Shown here in pieces: positions 6,058 to 7,596 of a stretch of DNA of 7,596 nt (the stretch's first letter is position 1; every line of letters starts with the position of its first letter). Position numbers and translations under genes: made by a program. This DNA is from Clostridia bacterium (GTDB taxonomy: Bacteria > Bacillota_A > Clostridia > Oscillospirales > Butyricicoccaceae), in NCBI GenBank assembly GCA_017548175.1, contig JAFYMZ010000017.1, positions 1 through 7,596 on the forward strand, written 5' to 3'. Under the pieces are notes generated by a model. It had not been told where the DNA came from. It made no database searches and worked only from the letters and a program-made list of their open reading frames with translations.

Positions 6058-6076
6058 AGTATAGACAAGACCATAG

Positions 6077-6083
6077 AAGGAGG
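6077..6083 (+). promoter_or_regulatory. ribosome binding site supporting a TTG start
   Basis: AAGGAGG lies eight bases before TTG at 6092. An in-frame TAG at 6074-6076 blocks any earlier start. The next in-frame ATG, at 6119, would leave the site 35 bases away and remove the normal N-terminal residues of the family. Confidence 0.85.
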
Positions 6084-6091
6084 GTGCGGCT

Positions 6092-7596
6092 TTGAGCAAG
6101 CAACGTACCGAAAACTTTATGCAGGGCACGCTGATCCTGTCTTTGGCCAGCATTTTGGTCAAGGTCATCGGCGCTCTGTTTACCATCCCCCTCAGCAACC
6201 TGTACGGTGCAGACGGCACGGCCATCTTCACCAAAGCGTATAATGTCTACGCCACCATGTACACCGTGTCCTCGGTGGGTCTGCCGGTGGCAGTGGCTAA
6301 GATCGTGGCAGAGTCCCACGCCTTGGGCCGCAATAAAGAAGTGCGCCAGATCGGCCGTGTGGCGCTGGTCACCTTCCTGGTGGCAGGCGCGGTGCTCAGC
6401 GGCAGTATGATCCTGGGCATCGATGTCATCGTCTGGTTCTTTGGCGAAAGCTGCCGTTATGCCACTCTGGCCGTGGCGCCCACGGTGTTCCTGACTTGTA
6501 TCGTGTCTGCCTTCCGCGGCTATTATCAGGGCCACGGCAATATGTTCCCCACCGCCATTTCGCAGGTCATTGAAGCCATGGGCAAGCTGCTCTTCGGCCT
6601 TGGCCTTGCCACCTTCCTGATGGCACGGGGCTATGATCTGGAGATCGTGGTGGCCGGTGCCATCGGCGGCGTGACCCTTGGCACGCTGGTGAGCGCTGCC
6701 TTTATGATCGCCCGCCGGATGCTGGATGCCCGCCGCGACCGGAAAACCGTCACCGAGGACGGCCCCTGCCGATCCGGCAGCAGTATCTTTAAACGGCTGA
6801 TGGGTCTGGCCATTCCCATTACCATCAGCACCTCCATTATGAGCGTCACCAACCTGATCGACAGCGGTATGGTGGTTAAGCGCCTCATCAACGGCTGCGG
6901 TATGCTGGAAGCGGATGCGGACCATCTCTTTGGCGTGCTGAGTATGGCACAGAAGATCTTTAACCTGCCCCAGACCATCATCGCCTGCATCGGCGTCAGC
7001 GTCATTCCCGCCATCAGTGCCGCTATGGCATTGCAGCAGAAGAAAAAGACCCGCAAACTGGTGGAAAGCGGCCTGCGCCTCACCGGCCTGATGGCCTTCC
7101 CCTGTGCCGTGGGCCTTGGCCTGATGGCGAAACCCGTACTGCAGATCCTGTATTATAACCAGCTGGCCGATGCCAACGCCGCGGCACCCCTGCTGCAGGA
7201 GTTCTCCATCGCCGTCATCTGCGTGGCCTTTATGAGCATCACCGGCTCCATCCTGCAGAGTCTGGGTAAGGTAAATATCCCCGTGCGCAATACCCTCATC
7301 GGCGGCATCGTGAAACTGGCTGCCAACTATATTCTGGTGGGTATTCCCGCCATCGGCATTCACGGCGCGCCCATCGGTACCATCCTGTGCCACGGCACCA
7401 TTTCCGTGCTCAATCTGCTGGCCATCCGCCGCTGCGGTGTCAAGTTCTCTCTGCGCCGCTGCTTCCTGCTGACCGGCCTCAGCGCCGCAGTTATGGGCGT
7501 CTTTGTCGCCTTGGCAAATCCTGCCGTGGGCGCCCTGTTGGGCACCACCGGTATGACGGGTATGCTGGGCACCTTTGCCGTCATCGGTATGGCTGC
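6092..7596 (+). CDS. SpoVB/MurJ-superfamily lipid-linked oligosaccharide flippase (3' end outside window)
   Basis: This is a multi-pass inner-membrane protein of the MVF/polysaccharide-flippase superfamily, which moves lipid-linked cell-wall or polysaccharide precursors across the membrane. The frame is open from TTG at 6092 to the window end, giving 501 residues. SpoVB-like proteins usually have about 520-550, so only the last segment is missing. The N-terminus ENFMQGTLILSLASILVKVI, the VGLPVAVAKIVAE stretch (61-73) and FRGYYQGHGNMFPTAISQVIE's central motif (141-161) match SpoVB relatives. About a dozen or more hydrophobic segments are visible, split by a charged loop at about 212-230. A role in sporulation, lipid II transport or capsule export cannot be settled by sequence. 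It follows mtaD by 34 bases with no terminator between, so it is probably in the same transcript, although the function is unrelated. Confidence 0.9.
   Translation, partial: MSKQRTENFMQGTLILSLASILVKVIGALFTIPLSNLYGADGTAIFTKAYNVYATMYTVSSVGLPVAVAKIVAESHALGRNKEVRQIGRVALVTFLVAGAVLSGSMILGIDVIVWFFGESCRYATLAVAPTVFLTCIVSAFRGYYQGHGNMFPTAISQVIEAMGKLLFGLGLATFLMARGYDLEIVVAGAIGGVTLGTLVSAAFMIARRMLDARRDRKTVTEDGPCRSGSSIFKRLMGLAIPITISTSIMSVTNLIDSGMVVKRLINGCGMLEADADHLFGVLSMAQKIFNLPQTIIACIGVSVIPAISAAMALQQKKKTRKLVESGLRLTGLMAFPCAVGLGLMAKPVLQILYYNQLADANAAAPLLQEFSIAVICVAFMSITGSILQSLGKVNIPVRNTLIGGIVKLAANYILVGIPAIGIHGAPIGTILCHGTISVLNLLAIRRCGVKFSLRRCFLLTGLSAAVMGVFVALANPAVGALLGTTGMTGMLGTFAVIGMA

Noticed and set aside
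6060..6065. TATAGA as a -10 box for the flippase gene
   Set aside because: No -35 box lies at a suitable distance (CCCCAA at the expected place) and there is no extended TG; co-transcription with mtaD is simpler.
3736..6234. Very long minus-strand open frame (832 codons) antisense to the phosphorylase and deaminase
   Set aside because: Its translation is rich in His, Gln and Gly with no recognisable domain, as expected of the mirror of GC-rich coding DNA. The plus strand carries two complete enzymes with all catalytic motifs. No good ribosome binding site or promoter supports it.
6032..7393. 453-codon minus-strand open frame antisense to the flippase
   Set aside because: Low-complexity His/Gln/Asp/Gly translation is typical of the antisense of a membrane-protein gene; the plus strand has clear membrane segments and family motifs.
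1..7596. CRISPR arrays, insertion sequences, tRNA/rRNA, riboswitches, defence or toxin-antitoxin genes
   Set aside because: I looked for spaced direct repeats, transposase motifs, long structured leaders and unexplained small genes and saw none. Intergenic space is short and codon style is even across the window, with no sign of recent transfer.

Overview
The window is a gene-dense, entirely plus-strand stretch of a GC-rich Firmicutes chromosome. Strong AAGGAGG-type ribosome binding sites, a HemZ-type radical SAM protein, a SpoVB-like flippase and the order rel-dtd-metallo-hydrolase-hemZ point to the class Clostridia. Codon choice (heavy use of CTG, GGC, GCC, ATC) suggests a GC-rich Ruminococcaceae/Oscillospiraceae lineage such as the Faecalibacterium/Subdoligranulum/Gemmiger group. 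The genus is an inference from gene order and codon style, not a measured result.

Left block (1-3380): the C-terminal third of a Rel (p)ppGpp synthetase/hydrolase, D-aminoacyl-tRNA deacylase (dtd), a glyoxalase-II-like metallo-beta-lactamase-fold hydrolase, and hemZ. From dtd onward the genes are closely packed: the stop codon of dtd is fused to the next ribosome binding site, and the hydrolase and hemZ overlap by ATGA. This looks like one operon of stress, proofreading and housekeeping functions.

Middle (3377-3894): a clean housekeeping promoter (TTGATA, 17 bp, extended TGC-TATAAT) overlaps the hemZ stop codon and drives a 130-residue coiled-coil/zinc-ribbon protein of unknown function. A strong intrinsic terminator follows this gene.

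Right block (3913-7596): a trimeric-type purine nucleoside phosphorylase, an MtaD-type amidohydrolase six bases later, and a SpoVB/MurJ-superfamily flippase that starts at TTG and runs off the window. No promoter is visible between the terminator and the phosphorylase. The phosphorylase and deaminase together make a plausible route in which an adenosine analogue (S-adenosylhomocysteine, methylthioadenosine or 5'-deoxyadenosine) is first deaminated and the resulting inosine analogue is then split by phosphate. The phosphorylase keeps the Asn expected for 6-oxopurines but has Gly where the usual 5'-OH-binding His sits, so 5'-modified inosines are a serious candidate substrate.

I found no tRNA, rRNA, CRISPR array, mobile element or defence system. 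The window is mostly ordinary core genome. The most interesting leads are the phosphorylase/deaminase pair and the promoter and terminator that bracket the small zinc-ribbon gene.
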